A stretch of DNA of 60,650 bases from Mycolicibacillus koreensis (GCF_002104795.1 NZ_NCXO01000024.1:1-60650); one strand, 5' to 3'. Shown: positions 1 through 10,174, numbered from the stretch's first letter. The notes: generated by a model not told the origin, from the letters alone. A program made the numbers and translations.

Positions 1-2
1 CC

Positions 3-437
3 CCGGGGCCGCCCCCGACCCCGGCCGGGCCGCCGCTGTACTCCTACATGGTGGCCAACATGGGGATGGAGGCCCAGGCCAGCGCGGCCGCGCGGTCCCG
101 CCGACGCAAACCCAAACCCGACGAGACCGCGGCGCAGGCGGCCACCGAGGCCGAGGAGAAGACGCGCCAGCGGTATCGGCGTCGACACCGCGACAAGCTC
201 GACATGATCGGCCGCGGCCACGAGTACATGACGTTGGACCAGGAACTCGACGGCCCACCGCCGGTGAGTGCCTCCGCGGCCGGGGCGGGTCCGCTGGGGT
301 TCGCCGGCACCGCCGCGCACGACGGCGCCGCCCGCGCGGGCGGGCTCACCGCCGTCGCCGACGACGGGGCCGGTCAGGACACCGGTGCCACCGCGGTGCC
401 GATGATGCCGAGCACCTGGGAGACCCCGCCGCGGTAG
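3..437 (+). CDS. PPE family protein, C-terminal part (5' end outside window)
   Basis: The frame is open to the left edge of the window, so only the C-terminal part (about 145 residues) is present. It reads PLYSYMVANMGMEAQ, then a basic Arg/Lys-rich linker, and ends with LGFAGTAAHDGAARAGGL and PMMPSTWE. An LGFAGT block followed by PM-P-(S/T)W near the C-terminus is the usual tail of PPE proteins of the PPE-SVP/PPW type in mycobacteria. These proteins are exported by ESX (type VII) systems together with PE partners. The diagnostic N-terminal PPE domain is not visible, so the call rests on the tail alone. Transcription of the next gene is convergent. Confidence 0.7.
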   Translation, partial: PGPPPTPAGPPLYSYMVANMGMEAQASAAARSRRRKPKPDETAAQAATEAEEKTRQRYRRRHRDKLDMIGRGHEYMTLDQELDGPPPVSASAAGAGPLGFAGTAAHDGAARAGGLTAVADDGAGQDTGATAVPMMPSTWETPPR

Positions 438-458
438 GGGTCCTCCAGCGTGGCCGGT

Positions 459-1025
459 TCAGCCGCAGGTGATGCGGGCGCCGGTGCGGTCCAGCGGGTC
501 GGGGTCGAGCCCGAGGAACTCCGCGCGCAGCCGGTCCCACAGCTCGAGTTGTTCCCACACCGGTTCGGCGCGCAACTGCTGGTCGTTGGTGAGGAACGGG
601 TTGGGCAACATGATCGTCATCATCTGCTCGTCGCGTCCGTTGTAGAGCCGCACCCCCCACGAGCTGGGGTCACCGTCTCGGCCGTAGCGGCGGTACAGCT
701 CCGCGCGTGCGCACTGACGCACCGTTCGCAGCTCGCGGGGTGCGCCGAGGTGTTTGCCGATGCACAGGTGGAAATGCCAGCGGCCGAAGTCGACGGTGGC
801 GTAGCCGTCGAGCACCGAGATCTTCGTCGGGGCATTGGGGGCGGCCACCTCCCACGCCGCGCCCTGCATGATGATGCCGAACCAGATCTCGTCCCAGTAC
901 TCGTCGAAGCACAGATGCAGCAGCTTCAACAGGCTGTCCTGATCGGTCGGCAGCGGCCAAAGTTGTTCGCGACCACCGTCTTCGCCGACCACGATCTCGG
1001 GTTCGGCGACACTGCTCTGGGTCAT
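459..1025 (-). CDS. Conserved protein of unknown function (188 aa)
   Basis: Soluble acidic protein of 188 residues with no signal peptide or membrane segment. It is rich in Trp, His and Asp (FDEYWDEIWFGIIMQGAAWEV, split here as FDEYWDEIWFG then IIMQGAAWEV; VDFGRWHFHLCIGKHLG). The ATG is preceded by an AGGAAGGA ribosome site at a suitable distance. It resembles conserved actinobacterial proteins of unknown function. The clustered His/Trp residues could bind metal or cofactor, but this is only a guess. It is convergent with the PPE fragment and divergent from trpS. I do not recognise a function. Confidence 0.75.
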   Translation of the reverse strand: MTQSSVAEPEIVVGEDGGREQLWPLPTDQDSLLKLLHLCFDEYWDEIWFGIIMQGAAWEVAAPNAPTKISVLDGYATVDFGRWHFHLCIGKHLGAPRELRTVRQCARAELYRRYGRDGDPSSWGVRLYNGRDEQMMTIMLPNPFLTNDQQLRAEPVWEQLELWDRLRAEFLGLDPDPLDRTGARITCG

Positions 1026-1027
1026 GA

Positions 1028-3250
<2,223 letters not shown>

Positions 3251-3258
<8 letters not shown>

Positions 3259-3290
3259 CCGACGCTAGCCGACACTAGCCGCCGCTGGCC
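3251..3290. repeat. 10-bp tandem repeat, 4 copies, spanning a stop codon
   Basis: Four consecutive 10-mers: GACGCTAGCC, GACGCTAGCC, GACACTAGCC, GCCGCTGGCC. The first two are identical and the last two are degenerate. The first copy holds the TAG stop of the YihY-family gene. The pattern suggests slippage duplication at the gene end. Confidence 0.85.
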
Positions 3291-3296
3291 GGCCCC

Positions 3297-3312
3297 GGCG
3301 CCTTTAGGCGCC
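3297..3312. terminator. Possible short hairpin terminator between convergent genes
   Basis: GGCGCC-TTTA-GGCGCC forms a 6-bp GC-only stem with a 4-nt loop in the 55-bp gap between two convergent genes. There is no clear T-run, so this is a weak terminator candidate. Confidence 0.4.
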
Positions 3313-3313
3313 T

Positions 3314-3628
3314 TCAGGCGACCAGCCGCAACCCGATCACACACCCGATGACCCCGCCGATGAGCAGCACCTTCGCCACCGACGCCGCCTCGGCGCCGCT
3401 GATCATGGCGTAGGCCACCGTCAACGACGCCCCGATGCCCACCCAGATCGCATAGCTGGTGCCGGTGGGCAGCTCCCGCATCGCGAACGCCAGCCCCACC
3501 ACCGACAGCACCGAGGTGACCGCGAAAACCAGCGTCGGCACCAGACGGGAGAACCCGTCGGAGCGACCCAACGCCGTCGCCCACACCGCCTCCAACGCCC
3601 CGGAGAGCACGAGAATCACCCAGGCCAT
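3314..3628 (-). CDS. gdx: Small multidrug resistance (SMR) exporter, Gdx/SugE type, probable guanidinium exporter
   Basis: Four-helix SMR protein of 104 residues in the cytoplasmic membrane. The start is MAWVILVLSGALEAVWATALG, here cited as MAWVILVLSG followed by ALEAVWATALG. The essential glutamate is at position 13, as in Gdx proteins that exchange guanidinium for protons as antiparallel dimers. LPTGTSYAIWVGIGA is the second signature. ATG 3628 is preferred over GTG 3631 because GGAGG lies 6 bases before the ATG. A guanidine-III riboswitch immediately upstream supports guanidinium as the substrate rather than a broad drug role. The gene follows nagA on the same strand. Confidence 0.9.
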   Translation of the reverse strand: MAWVILVLSGALEAVWATALGRSDGFSRLVPTLVFAVTSVLSVVGLAFAMRELPTGTSYAIWVGIGASLTVAYAMISGAEAASVAKVLLIGGVIGCVIGLRLVA

Positions 3629-3643
3629 CACCCACCTCCGTCG

Positions 3644-3685
3644 ACGCCGTCTTGTCGCTGGCCGGGTACGGCGCCCCTCGTCCGG
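3644..3685 (-). promoter_or_regulatory. Guanidine-III (ykkC-III) riboswitch
   Basis: Read on the minus strand, the segment starts CCGGACGAGGGGCGCCGTAC, continues CCGGCCAGCGACAAG and ends ACGGCGTC. This matches the guanidine-III aptamer known from Thermobifida fusca (CCGGACGAGGUGCGCCGUAC, CCGGUCAGGACAAG, ACGGCGC) almost base for base, including the CGCCGU/ACGGCG pseudoknot partners. It lies between the nagA stop and the gdx start. The GGAGGTG ribosome site begins 4 bases after it, which fits control of translation initiation by guanidinium. Confidence 0.92.
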
Positions 3686-3709
3686 TGTCAGGGGTTGACG
3701 GCCCCGACG

Positions 3710-4846
3710 CTAGCAGGCCGCCTCAGGCACCCAGTGCCCGTCGACCATCACCCGCTGCACCTGCAGGTGCCGGTCGAGCACCACCAGGTCGGCGCGCAGC
3801 CCGCGCCGCAGACTGCCGACCCGCGACAGGCGCAGCGTGCGCGCCGGGGTGGTCGCGGTCATCTGGGTCGCGGCCGCCAACGCCGCGTCGAAACCCAGCG
3901 CGCTGTGCTGCACCGCGGCGCGCAGCAACTGCGCACCGGTGGCGGTGCTGCCGGCGATGGTGGCGGTCCCGGCCAAACGGGCCACCCCGCCGGCGACGTC
4001 GACGTCCTGCCCGCCGAGGTCGTAGCGTCCGTCCGCGCAACCGGCCGCCGCCATCGCGTCGGTCACCAGCGCCACCCGATCGGGTCCGGCGGTGTCGATC
4101 ACCCGCCGGATCAGCCCCGGATGCACGTGCACCCCGTCGGCGATGAGCTCCACGGTGACCCGCGGATCCTCCAGCAGCGCCAGCACCGGCCCGGGCTCGC
4201 GCTGATGGATCGGGCGCATCGCGTTGAACAGGTGGGTGCCCACGGTGGCGCCCGCGTCGAGGGCCCGGCGGGTCTGCTCATAGGTGGCGTCGGTGTGGCC
4301 GAGCGCCACCGCCGCGCCCGCGTCGATGAACTGGCGGATCGCGTCGTCGGCGCCGGGCAGCTCCGGGGCCAGCGTCACCATCCGGATCGTGCCGTCGGCG
4401 GCGTCGAGCAGCGCGGCGATCTCGGCGGGGTCGGGTGCGCGCAGCAGGGCCGGGTCGTGTGCACCGCAGTGCGCCGCACTCAGCCAGGGCCCCTCCAGGT
4501 GGATGCCCGCGACGGTGCCGGCGGCGGTGGCAGCGGCGAGGCGGCGCACCCCGGCCAGCAGATCCGCCGGGGCCGCGGTGACCAGGCTCGCCAGGGTGCT
4601 GGTGGTGCCGTGACGGCGATGAAACCCCGCGACCTGCTCGGGATGATGCGGATAGGCGGCGCCGCCGCCGCCGTGACAGTGCATGTCGACGAAACCGGGT
4701 AGGACCACCGACTCCGGCAGGTCGACGTCGACACCGTCGGGGCGTCCCGCCCCGGCGGCGAGGATGTCGCCGCCGGCGGTCTGCACCCAGCCGGGGCGCA
4801 CCACCCGGCCGTCGAGGACGACGGCGCCGGCCGCGATCAGGGTCAT
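3710..4846 (-). CDS. nagA: N-acetylglucosamine-6-phosphate deacetylase
   Basis: Amidohydrolase of 378 residues that deacetylates GlcNAc-6-phosphate during amino-sugar and cell-wall recycling in the cytoplasm. Metal and substrate residues are visible: FVDMHCHGGGG (N-terminal HxH), HLEGPWLS (catalytic-site Glu), GHTDATYEQ, THLFNAM and LVTDAMAAAG (Asp near the C-terminal side). ATG 4846 overlaps the sugI-like stop (ATGA), so translation is coupled. It corresponds to Rv3332. The sugI-nagA pairing suggests uptake and use of a sugar or amino sugar. Confidence 0.93.
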   Translation of the reverse strand: MTLIAAGAVVLDGRVVRPGWVQTAGGDILAAGAGRPDGVDVDLPESVVLPGFVDMHCHGGGGAAYPHHPEQVAGFHRRHGTTSTLASLVTAAPADLLAGVRRLAAATAAGTVAGIHLEGPWLSAAHCGAHDPALLRAPDPAEIAALLDAADGTIRMVTLAPELPGADDAIRQFIDAGAAVALGHTDATYEQTRRALDAGATVGTHLFNAMRPIHQREPGPVLALLEDPRVTVELIADGVHVHPGLIRRVIDTAGPDRVALVTDAMAAAGCADGRYDLGGQDVDVAGGVARLAGTATIAGSTATGAQLLRAAVQHSALGFDAALAAATQMTATTPARTLRLSRVGSLRRGLRADLVVLDRHLQVQRVMVDGHWVPEAAC

Positions 4847-6249
4847 CGCTTCTCCGTCGGCGTCGGTTCGGGCCATCGGCCGTGGTTCTCCCAGTAGTGG
4901 CGGATGTCTTCGAGTTGGCGGCCCTTGGTCTCCGGGGCGTAGCGGTAGACGAACGCGAAACTGGCCACCGCCATCACCGCGAACACGGTGAACGTGCCCG
5001 CACCGCCGAGCCGCTCCAGCAGCGTCAAAAACACCCCGACCACCACGGCGTTGGCCAGCAGGTTTGCCGACAGCATCGCCGAGGAGCCCATCGAGCGCAG
5101 CCGTGCCGGCAGGCTTTCGCCGGCATAGACCCACACCAGCGAACCGAACCCGAACGTGTAGCCGACCGTGAAGGCCACCACCCCGCCGAACTGGAGGTAG
5201 GGCACCGCCGCGCCCAGGACGTCGGCGCCGCAGAAGACCCCGACCAGCAGCACGTTGGCGGCGATCATCACCGCGATGCCGGTCAGAAGAATCGGGCGGC
5301 GCCCCACCCGGTCGACCAGTAGCAGCGAGACGAACACCGCCGCGAGCGCGCAGCACTGCACCAGCGCGGGCAGCACCAACAGCGCGGCGTACCCGCTGAA
5401 GCCCATCGTCTCGAAGAGCCGGGGGCTGTAGTAGACGATCGCGTTGATACCGGTGATCTGAATGAAAAAACCCAGCCCCACCACGAACACCGTCGCCCGC
5501 AGATACGGCAGCCGCAGCATCTCGGCGAGCACGCCGACGTGCTGCGCCTGTTCGGCGGCCACCGCCCGGGCGATCTCGGCGAGTTCGGCGTCGGCGTCGA
5601 CGCCGGGCTCCACCCGGTGCAGCACGCGGCGGGCCTGCTCGGTGCGCCCGCGCAACAGATACCAGCGCGCGGTGTCGGGCACCCGCCGCAGCAGCAGCGC
5701 CACCCCCACCGCGGGCACCGCGGCCACCCCGAGCAGCCACCGCCAGCTGTCGAGCCCGGAGAGCAGGTAGGCGCCCAGGTAGCCGGCGATGATGCCGCCG
5801 ACGGTGGCCAGCCCGTAGAGCACCAGCAGGGAACCGCGCACCGCCGCCGGCACCGACTCGGCGACGAACACCGGAACCACCACGATCGCCACCCCGAGGG
5901 CCACCCCGAGCAGAAACCGGGTGCCGAGCAGCATCGGGATGCTCACGGCGGCGGCGCTGAGCACCGCGAACACCGCGTATCCGGCGGTGAGCGCGACCAT
6001 GCAGCGTTGCCGGCCGACCGTGTTGGCCAGCCAGCCGCCGGCTCCGGCGCCGGCGAGCTGGCCGACCACGGCGGCGAGCGCGATCAGTTCCTGGTCGGCG
6101 GAGGACAGCGCGAAATCGGTCTGCAAGAACAACAGTGAGCTGGCCAGGTTGGACAGGTCGTAGCCGTAGATGAAGCCGACACCGGCCGCCGCACCGGCCA
6201 CCAGCACGGTCAGCGGTGAGGAGCGGCGCAGCTCGGCGAGGGCACCCAC
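4843..6249 (-). CDS. sugI: MFS sugar transporter, SugI-like
   Basis: Major facilitator protein of 468 residues with about twelve membrane segments and sugar-porter signatures: YGYDLSNLASSLLF in helix 1, GRQRCMV in the first loop, FVAESVPAAVRG, and PETKGRQLEDI at the C-terminus. It corresponds to Rv3331. The substrate is unknown. The GTG start at 6249 has AAGGGGGAC about 5 bases upstream. The stop overlaps the nagA start, so the two form an operon, probably after dacB1. Confidence 0.9.
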   Translation of the reverse strand: MGALAELRRSSPLTVLVAGAAAGVGFIYGYDLSNLASSLLFLQTDFALSSADQELIALAAVVGQLAGAGAGGWLANTVGRQRCMVALTAGYAVFAVLSAAAVSIPMLLGTRFLLGVALGVAIVVVPVFVAESVPAAVRGSLLVLYGLATVGGIIAGYLGAYLLSGLDSWRWLLGVAAVPAVGVALLLRRVPDTARWYLLRGRTEQARRVLHRVEPGVDADAELAEIARAVAAEQAQHVGVLAEMLRLPYLRATVFVVGLGFFIQITGINAIVYYSPRLFETMGFSGYAALLVLPALVQCCALAAVFVSLLLVDRVGRRPILLTGIAVMIAANVLLVGVFCGADVLGAAVPYLQFGGVVAFTVGYTFGFGSLVWVYAGESLPARLRSMGSSAMLSANLLANAVVVGVFLTLLERLGGAGTFTVFAVMAVASFAFVYRYAPETKGRQLEDIRHYWENHGRWPEPTPTEKR

Positions 6250-6304
6250 CGTCGTCCCCCTTCGTTGCGCTCGACCGTCGATTCGCCGACCACGGTAGGC
6301 GACG

Positions 6305-7528
6305 TCAGGCGCGTACGCCGCGCCGGTTCATCGAGCGGGCCACCAACATCAACGTGAACACGACGAGGGTTCCGATGACCGTGACGCCAACCCGCACCGG
6401 CAGCGTGTCGGCGGCGGCCAGCAGCGCCGCCTGCGCCCCCGCGGGGTCGACGGCGGCCTCCGGGGCCGGGGCCACCAGCGCCGGGTCCGGATCGACCAGG
6501 GTGCCCACCTGGGTGCCCGGCGGGACGGCGAATCCGTAGTCCAGCAGGTGTGCGGCCTGCTCCCACGGGGCGATGGGTTGACGGGTGCCGCGCAGCAGCA
6601 CCGCCACCAGACGCCGCCCGTCGCGTTCGGCGGCGCCGACGAACGTCTGCCCGGCATCGTCGGTGTAGCCGGTCTTGCCGCCGAGAGCGCCGGGGTAGCG
6701 GTAGAGCAGCTGGTTGTCGTTCTCCAGCTCGTAGCCGGGGCTCTCACCGTGGCCGGGGAACGGGAAGACGCGGGTGGCGACGATCTCGGCGAACGTCGGG
6801 TTGGCCCAGGCGTACCGGTAGAACAGGCCGATGTCGTAGGCGGAGGTGCTCATGCCCGGGCCGTCGAGACCCGACGGCGTCGCCGCTCGGGTGTCGCGGC
6901 CGCCGAGGCGCTCGGCGAGCACGTTGATCTTGTCGATCGCGACCGGCATCCCGCCGAGTTGGACGGCCAGGGCGTGGGCGGCGTCGTTGCCGGAATGCAT
7001 CAGCAGCCCGTGCAGCAACTGGTTGACGGTGTAGGTGCCGCCGACGTCGACCCCGACCTTGGTGCCCTCGGCGGCGGCGTCGTCGGCGGTGCCGGCGACC
7101 GGGGAGTTCAAGCTCAACTCGTTGATCGCCGCCATCGCGGTCAGCACCTTGATCACGCTGGCGGGCCGATGACGACCGTGCGGGTCGCGCGCGGCGATCA
7201 CCGCGCCGGTGTCCAGATCGGCGACGAGCCATGCCTCCGCGGAGATGTCCTCGGGCACCGGCGGGGTGCCGGGGGCGGTGATCACCCCGCAGCCGCTGAG
7301 CGCCTCCCCGCCGACCGGTTTGGCCGGAACCGGCAGCGGCACCGGCGGGTCACCGGCCGTGGGCACCTCCGAGGAATCCACCGCCGGAGGGGTGGTCACC
7401 CGGTAGGGGCAGGGGTCGGCGTGGGTGCCGATATCGGGGTCGGCGGCCGCCACCGCCGCCGACCCCAGCGGGGTGATCAGCACCGCCAACGCCGCTGCCA
7501 GGCAGGACACCGAACGTAGAAGAGCCAT
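6305..7528 (-). CDS. dacB1: D-alanyl-D-alanine carboxypeptidase (DacB1-like)
   Basis: Penicillin-binding carboxypeptidase of 407 residues that trims the terminal D-Ala of peptidoglycan stem peptides outside the membrane. It has an N-terminal signal sequence ([19 protein letters not shown]) and the three active-site motifs: SVIK near residue 125, SGND, and KTG in [13 protein letters not shown]-terminal membrane anchor ([18 protein letters not shown]) is followed by basic residues, the type-5 PBP layout. It corresponds to Rv3330. sugI follows after 55 bases. Confidence 0.95.
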   Translation of the reverse strand: MALLRSVSCLAAALAVLITPLGSAAVAAADPDIGTHADPCPYRVTTPPAVDSSEVPTAGDPPVPLPVPAKPVGGEALSGCGVITAPGTPPVPEDISAEAWLVADLDTGAVIAARDPHGRHRPASVIKVLTAMAAINELSLNSPVAGTADDAAAEGTKVGVDVGGTYTVNQLLHGLLMHSGNDAAHALAVQLGGMPVAIDKINVLAERLGGRDTRAATPSGLDGPGMSTSAYDIGLFYRYAWANPTFAEIVATRVFPFPGHGESPGYELENDNQLLYRYPGALGGKTGYTDDAGQTFVGAAERDGRRLVAVLLRGTRQPIAPWEQAAHLLDYGFAVPPGTQVGTLVDPDPALVAPAPEAAVDPAGAQAALLAAADTLPVRVGVTVIGTLVVFTLMLVARSMNRRGVRA

Positions 7529-7537
7529 CGTGTGTGC

Positions 7538-7543
7538 AGGGTA
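7538..7543 (-). promoter_or_regulatory. Candidate -10 element of dacB1
   Basis: TACCCT on the minus strand, matching the mycobacterial TANNNT -10 pattern, lies 9 bases before the dacB1 ATG. This suggests a very short leader or none. No -35 box was identified. Confidence 0.4.
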
Positions 7544-7600
7544 GGCCGATTCGCGGCGGATTCCCGGGAGCCACGCTGTGACAGATGTGGTTTATGTGGC

Positions 7601-7630
7601 GCTTGGGTTCGCTTGGGTTCGCTTGGGTTC
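7601..7630. repeat. Perfect 10-bp tandem repeat, 3 copies
   Basis: GCTTGGGTTC occurs three times in a row without mismatch in the 222-bp gap between dacB1 and the 5-alpha-reductase-like gene. Nothing else in this gap was recognised. Confidence 0.95.
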
Positions 7631-7750
7631 GCCGGTGGGCGGTCCCGCCCGTCGGTTGTGCGGTGTCGTCCGCGACACGCCGCGGCGGGCGGACCCAGAC
7701 GCACACGGTCAGCGCCCGGGCCTGGTCAGGGCCTGTTCACGCGGTAACGC

Positions 7751-8542
7751 TCACAGCAGGAACGGGACGAGTGCCTTGCGGTCGCTCGGATAGTCGACGA
7801 ACTTCTGCTCGTACCACCGTTGGGTCTGCAGGGCCCGCGGGATCAGGTTGCCGGCGGTGATCAGCAGGATCGCCACGCCGGGCAGCGCCCAGGTCAACAC
7901 CGCGAACCCGGTCCAGGCGATCAGCTCGCCCAGGTAGGCCGGGCTGGTGACGAACCGGATACCGCCCCCGTAGGGGATCCGGTACTCGGCGGCGCCGGGA
8001 TCGTTCTTGGCGCGCAAGTTGCGCACGATCGCCTCGGAGTGCACCAGCAGCGCGAACCCGGCCAGGTAGATGACCAGGCCGATCACAAACCGTGGATCGG
8101 TCAACCACGCCGTGGCGTACCGGTGCAGGTAGTCGTGGCTGAACAGCGCGCCGTTGAGATAGCCGTGCATGGCGGTGACCAGCATTCCCATCAGCACCAC
8201 CGAGAGGTTGAACGTGCTGCGCTTGCCCGGCACCTGACGGATCGCCAGGGGGAAGAACCATCCCCGGTTGGCGTATTGCAGCACCCAGATCCCGGCGAGC
8301 ACCAGCGACGTCGGCTCGAACCGGGCCGGCCCGCTCAGATAGGCGATCGCGAACACCACGGTCGCCGGGATCTCCATCAGCCACCACCCGAATTTCGGGT
8401 TGAGGTTGAACCCCAGCTTCGGGGAGGCGAACCGTCCGTAGGAGCTCTGGCCGAAGAATCCGGCGACGATCACGAAGGCGGCGAACACGAACGCCGCGGT
8501 CAGTACCGAGTCGTAGACGGAGTCTCCGGTGTACCAGTGCAT
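7751..8542 (-). CDS. Steroid 5-alpha-reductase-like membrane protein
   Basis: Integral membrane protein of 263 residues with six to seven hydrophobic segments. The C-terminal part carries the 3-oxo-5-alpha-steroid 4-dehydrogenase signature: YRIPYGGGIRFVTSPAYLGE, then WTGFAVLTW, then QRWYEQKFVDYPSDRKALVP with PFLL at the end. This aligns with vertebrate SRD5A1/2 (KIPRGGLFEYV...NYFGE and WYLRKFEEYPK...PFLF). Family members reduce a C=C bond conjugated to a carbonyl using NADPH. The bacterial substrate is unknown, but a sterol or steroid is plausible in a mycobacterium. It is divergent from sigJ. Confidence 0.85.
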   Translation of the reverse strand: MHWYTGDSVYDSVLTAAFVFAAFVIVAGFFGQSSYGRFASPKLGFNLNPKFGWWLMEIPATVVFAIAYLSGPARFEPTSLVLAGIWVLQYANRGWFFPLAIRQVPGKRSTFNLSVVLMGMLVTAMHGYLNGALFSHDYLHRYATAWLTDPRFVIGLVIYLAGFALLVHSEAIVRNLRAKNDPGAAEYRIPYGGGIRFVTSPAYLGELIAWTGFAVLTWALPGVAILLITAGNLIPRALQTQRWYEQKFVDYPSDRKALVPFLL

Positions 8543-8595
8543 AGATGGTCTCTATCACGCCGCGGCAGGCGGATGCCCGCCGGTCGCCGCCGTCG

Positions 8596-8601
8596 TAGGC
8601 T
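8596..8601 (+). promoter_or_regulatory. Candidate leaderless promoter -10 of sigJ
   Basis: TAGGCT lies 6 bases before the sigJ ATG, the spacing expected for a leaderless mycobacterial transcript. The ECF41-type TGTCACA box is absent upstream, so SigJ does not appear to drive its own gene from here. Confidence 0.45.
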
Positions 8602-8607
8602 CGCACC

Positions 8608-9519
8608 ATGCCAGTGGGGGCCGACGGAGGCGACTTCGAAGCGCTGCGCTCCCCGATGATGGCGGTCGCTTACCGGTTGACCGGGACGGTCGCCGACGCC
8701 GAGGACATCGTGCAGGAGGCCTGGCTGCGCTGGGCGGGCGCCGACCGTGACGCGATCGAGGACCTGCGGGCCTGGCTGACCACGGTGGTCAGCAGGCTGG
8801 CGCTGGATCGGCTGCGTTCGGCGGCCCGGCGCCGTGAGACCTACGTCGGGTCTTGGCTGCCCGAGCCGGTGGTGACCGGGTTCGACGGCGCCGACCCGCT
8901 GGCCGCGGTGGTCGCCGCCGAGGACGCCCGGTTCGCGGCGATGGTGGTACTCGAGCGGCTCACCCCCGACCAGCGGGTCGCGTTCGTGCTGCACGACGGG
9001 TTCGCGCTGCCGTTCCCGGAGATCGCCGCCGTGCTCGACACCACCGCCGCCGCCGCCCGTCAACTCGCCTCGCGGGCCCGGCGGGCGGTCGCCGCCGACC
9101 CCGCGCCCGGCCCCGATCCCGACCATGCCGAGGTGGTGGGGGAGTTGATGGCCGCGATGGCCGCCGGCGACATGGCCGCGGTGGTGGCGCTGCTGCACCC
9201 GGAGGTGACGTTCACCGGGGACGCCAACCGTCACGCCCCGACCGCGGTGCGGCCGATCGCCGGCCCCGACCGGGTGGCCCGGTTCCTGTTCGGGTTGGCC
9301 CGCCGCTACGGTCCCGCCCTGATCGAGGCCAACCAGTTGGCGTTCGTCAACGGCGAACTCGGTGCGTACACGCCCGGGGCGCCCGCCGTCGAGGGGTTCG
9401 CCGAGCTGATGCCGCGCGTCACCGTGATGGCGGTGCGCGAGGGCCGGGTCGCGGCGATCTGGGACATCGCCAACCCGGAGAAGTTCACCGGCACGCCGCT
9501 GCGCCGTGGGGACCGCTAG
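8608..9519 (+). CDS. sigJ: ECF41-type RNA polymerase sigma factor SigJ
   Basis: Extracytoplasmic-function sigma factor of 303 residues. Region 2 (AYRLTGTVADAEDIVQEAWL) lies near residues 20-45 and region 4 (LTPDQRVAFVLHDGFALPFP...IAAVLDTT) near residues 115-150. A SnoaL-like C-terminal extension covers about residues 175-300, the ECF41 layout in which the extension replaces a separate anti-sigma factor. The NPDKL-like motif is present as NPEKF, but the usual DGGGK motif is replaced by GDANR. It corresponds to Rv3328c. The convergent neighbour is the typical ECF41 target and has a perfect ECF41 promoter. Confidence 0.93.
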   Translation: MPVGADGGDFEALRSPMMAVAYRLTGTVADAEDIVQEAWLRWAGADRDAIEDLRAWLTTVVSRLALDRLRSAARRRETYVGSWLPEPVVTGFDGADPLAAVVAAEDARFAAMVVLERLTPDQRVAFVLHDGFALPFPEIAAVLDTTAAAARQLASRARRAVAADPAPGPDPDHAEVVGELMAAMAAGDMAAVVALLHPEVTFTGDANRHAPTAVRPIAGPDRVARFLFGLARRYGPALIEANQLAFVNGELGAYTPGAPAVEGFAELMPRVTVMAVREGRVAAIWDIANPEKFTGTPLRRGDR

Positions 9520-9524
9520 GTCGG

Positions 9525-10130
9525 CTACACCGCGGTGGGCGGGTCGGCGGGGGCGTCCAGCCACGGCACCCGGCAGGCGTCACCGGAGTTGAAGCCCTGC
9601 TCGGTGATGCCCAGGGCGCAGTACATCCGGGAGCGCATGTTCTCCACCGCCACCTGATAGGTCAGCTCGATCACCCCGGCGTCGCCGAAGCGCCGCCGCA
9701 GGTCGTCGACCTGCTCGTCGGTGATGGTGTGCGGGTCGGCGGTCATCGCGTCGGCGTAGCGGATCGCGGCGCGTTCGTCGTCGTTGAACAGCGGGGAGGT
9801 GGCGTAGTCATCGATGTGGCGCAGCCGATCCACGTCGACACCGTCGAGGCGTTGCAGCATGGATCCGAAGTCCACACACCAAGAGCAGCCGACGGTGCGG
9901 GCGGTCCAGAACACCGCCAGATCGGCCACCCCGGCCGGCAGTGTGCGGGAGGCGCTCTGCAGCAGTCCCTCGTGGACGGCGGAGGCCAGCAGCAGCCGCG
10001 GATGGTGGGCGGCGACGGCGAACGGTTCGGGGACCTCGCCGAAGCGCCGCTTGGCGAAGCGGTACAGCAGGCGCACCAGCAGGTTGGTGCGTTGCGGGGG
10101 CAGGGGCTCGATGCGGGGTTGGTTGCTCAT
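9525..10130 (-). CDS. Carboxymuconolactone decarboxylase/AhpD-like protein, SigJ target
   Basis: Protein of 201 residues of the CMD/AhpD fold with a CxxC motif (GCSWCVDFG, Cys82 and Cys85), the likely redox-active pair. The His that follows this pair in AhpD is not present. ECF41 sigma factors are usually encoded next to a CMD-like, oxidoreductase or epimerase gene, so its position beside sigJ is the expected partner arrangement. Start ATG 10130 lies only 8 bases after the -10-like CGTC box, so the mRNA is probably leaderless. The physiological substrate is unknown; a role in peroxide or quinone redox chemistry is possible. Confidence 0.9.
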   Translation of the reverse strand: MSNQPRIEPLPPQRTNLLVRLLYRFAKRRFGEVPEPFAVAAHHPRLLLASAVHEGLLQSASRTLPAGVADLAVFWTARTVGCSWCVDFGSMLQRLDGVDVDRLRHIDDYATSPLFNDDERAAIRYADAMTADPHTITDEQVDDLRRRFGDAGVIELTYQVAVENMRSRMYCALGITEQGFNSGDACRVPWLDAPADPPTAV

Positions 10131-10138
10131 ACCCGGTA

Positions 10139-10165
10139 GACGAGACAGCCCACCGAACTGTGACA
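10139..10165 (-). promoter_or_regulatory. ECF41 (SigJ) promoter TGTCACA-N16-CGTC
   Basis: On the minus strand, TGTCACA (10165-10159), a 16-base spacer and CGTC (10142-10139) match the published ECF41 consensus exactly. The ATG of the CMD-like gene follows 8 bases later. Confidence 0.92.
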
Positions 10166-10174
10166 GCGGCGTGC

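Noticed and set aside
4860..5740. A fusion protein joining the SugI-like transporter and NagA.
   Set aside because: The fused reading comes from a frame different from that of SugI. The two real genes overlap by ATGA and each has its own start.
7577..7583. TGTCACA (minus strand) upstream of dacB1, as a possible second SigJ promoter.
   Set aside because: The CGTC box is not found at 16 bases or nearby, so the bipartite ECF41 motif is incomplete.
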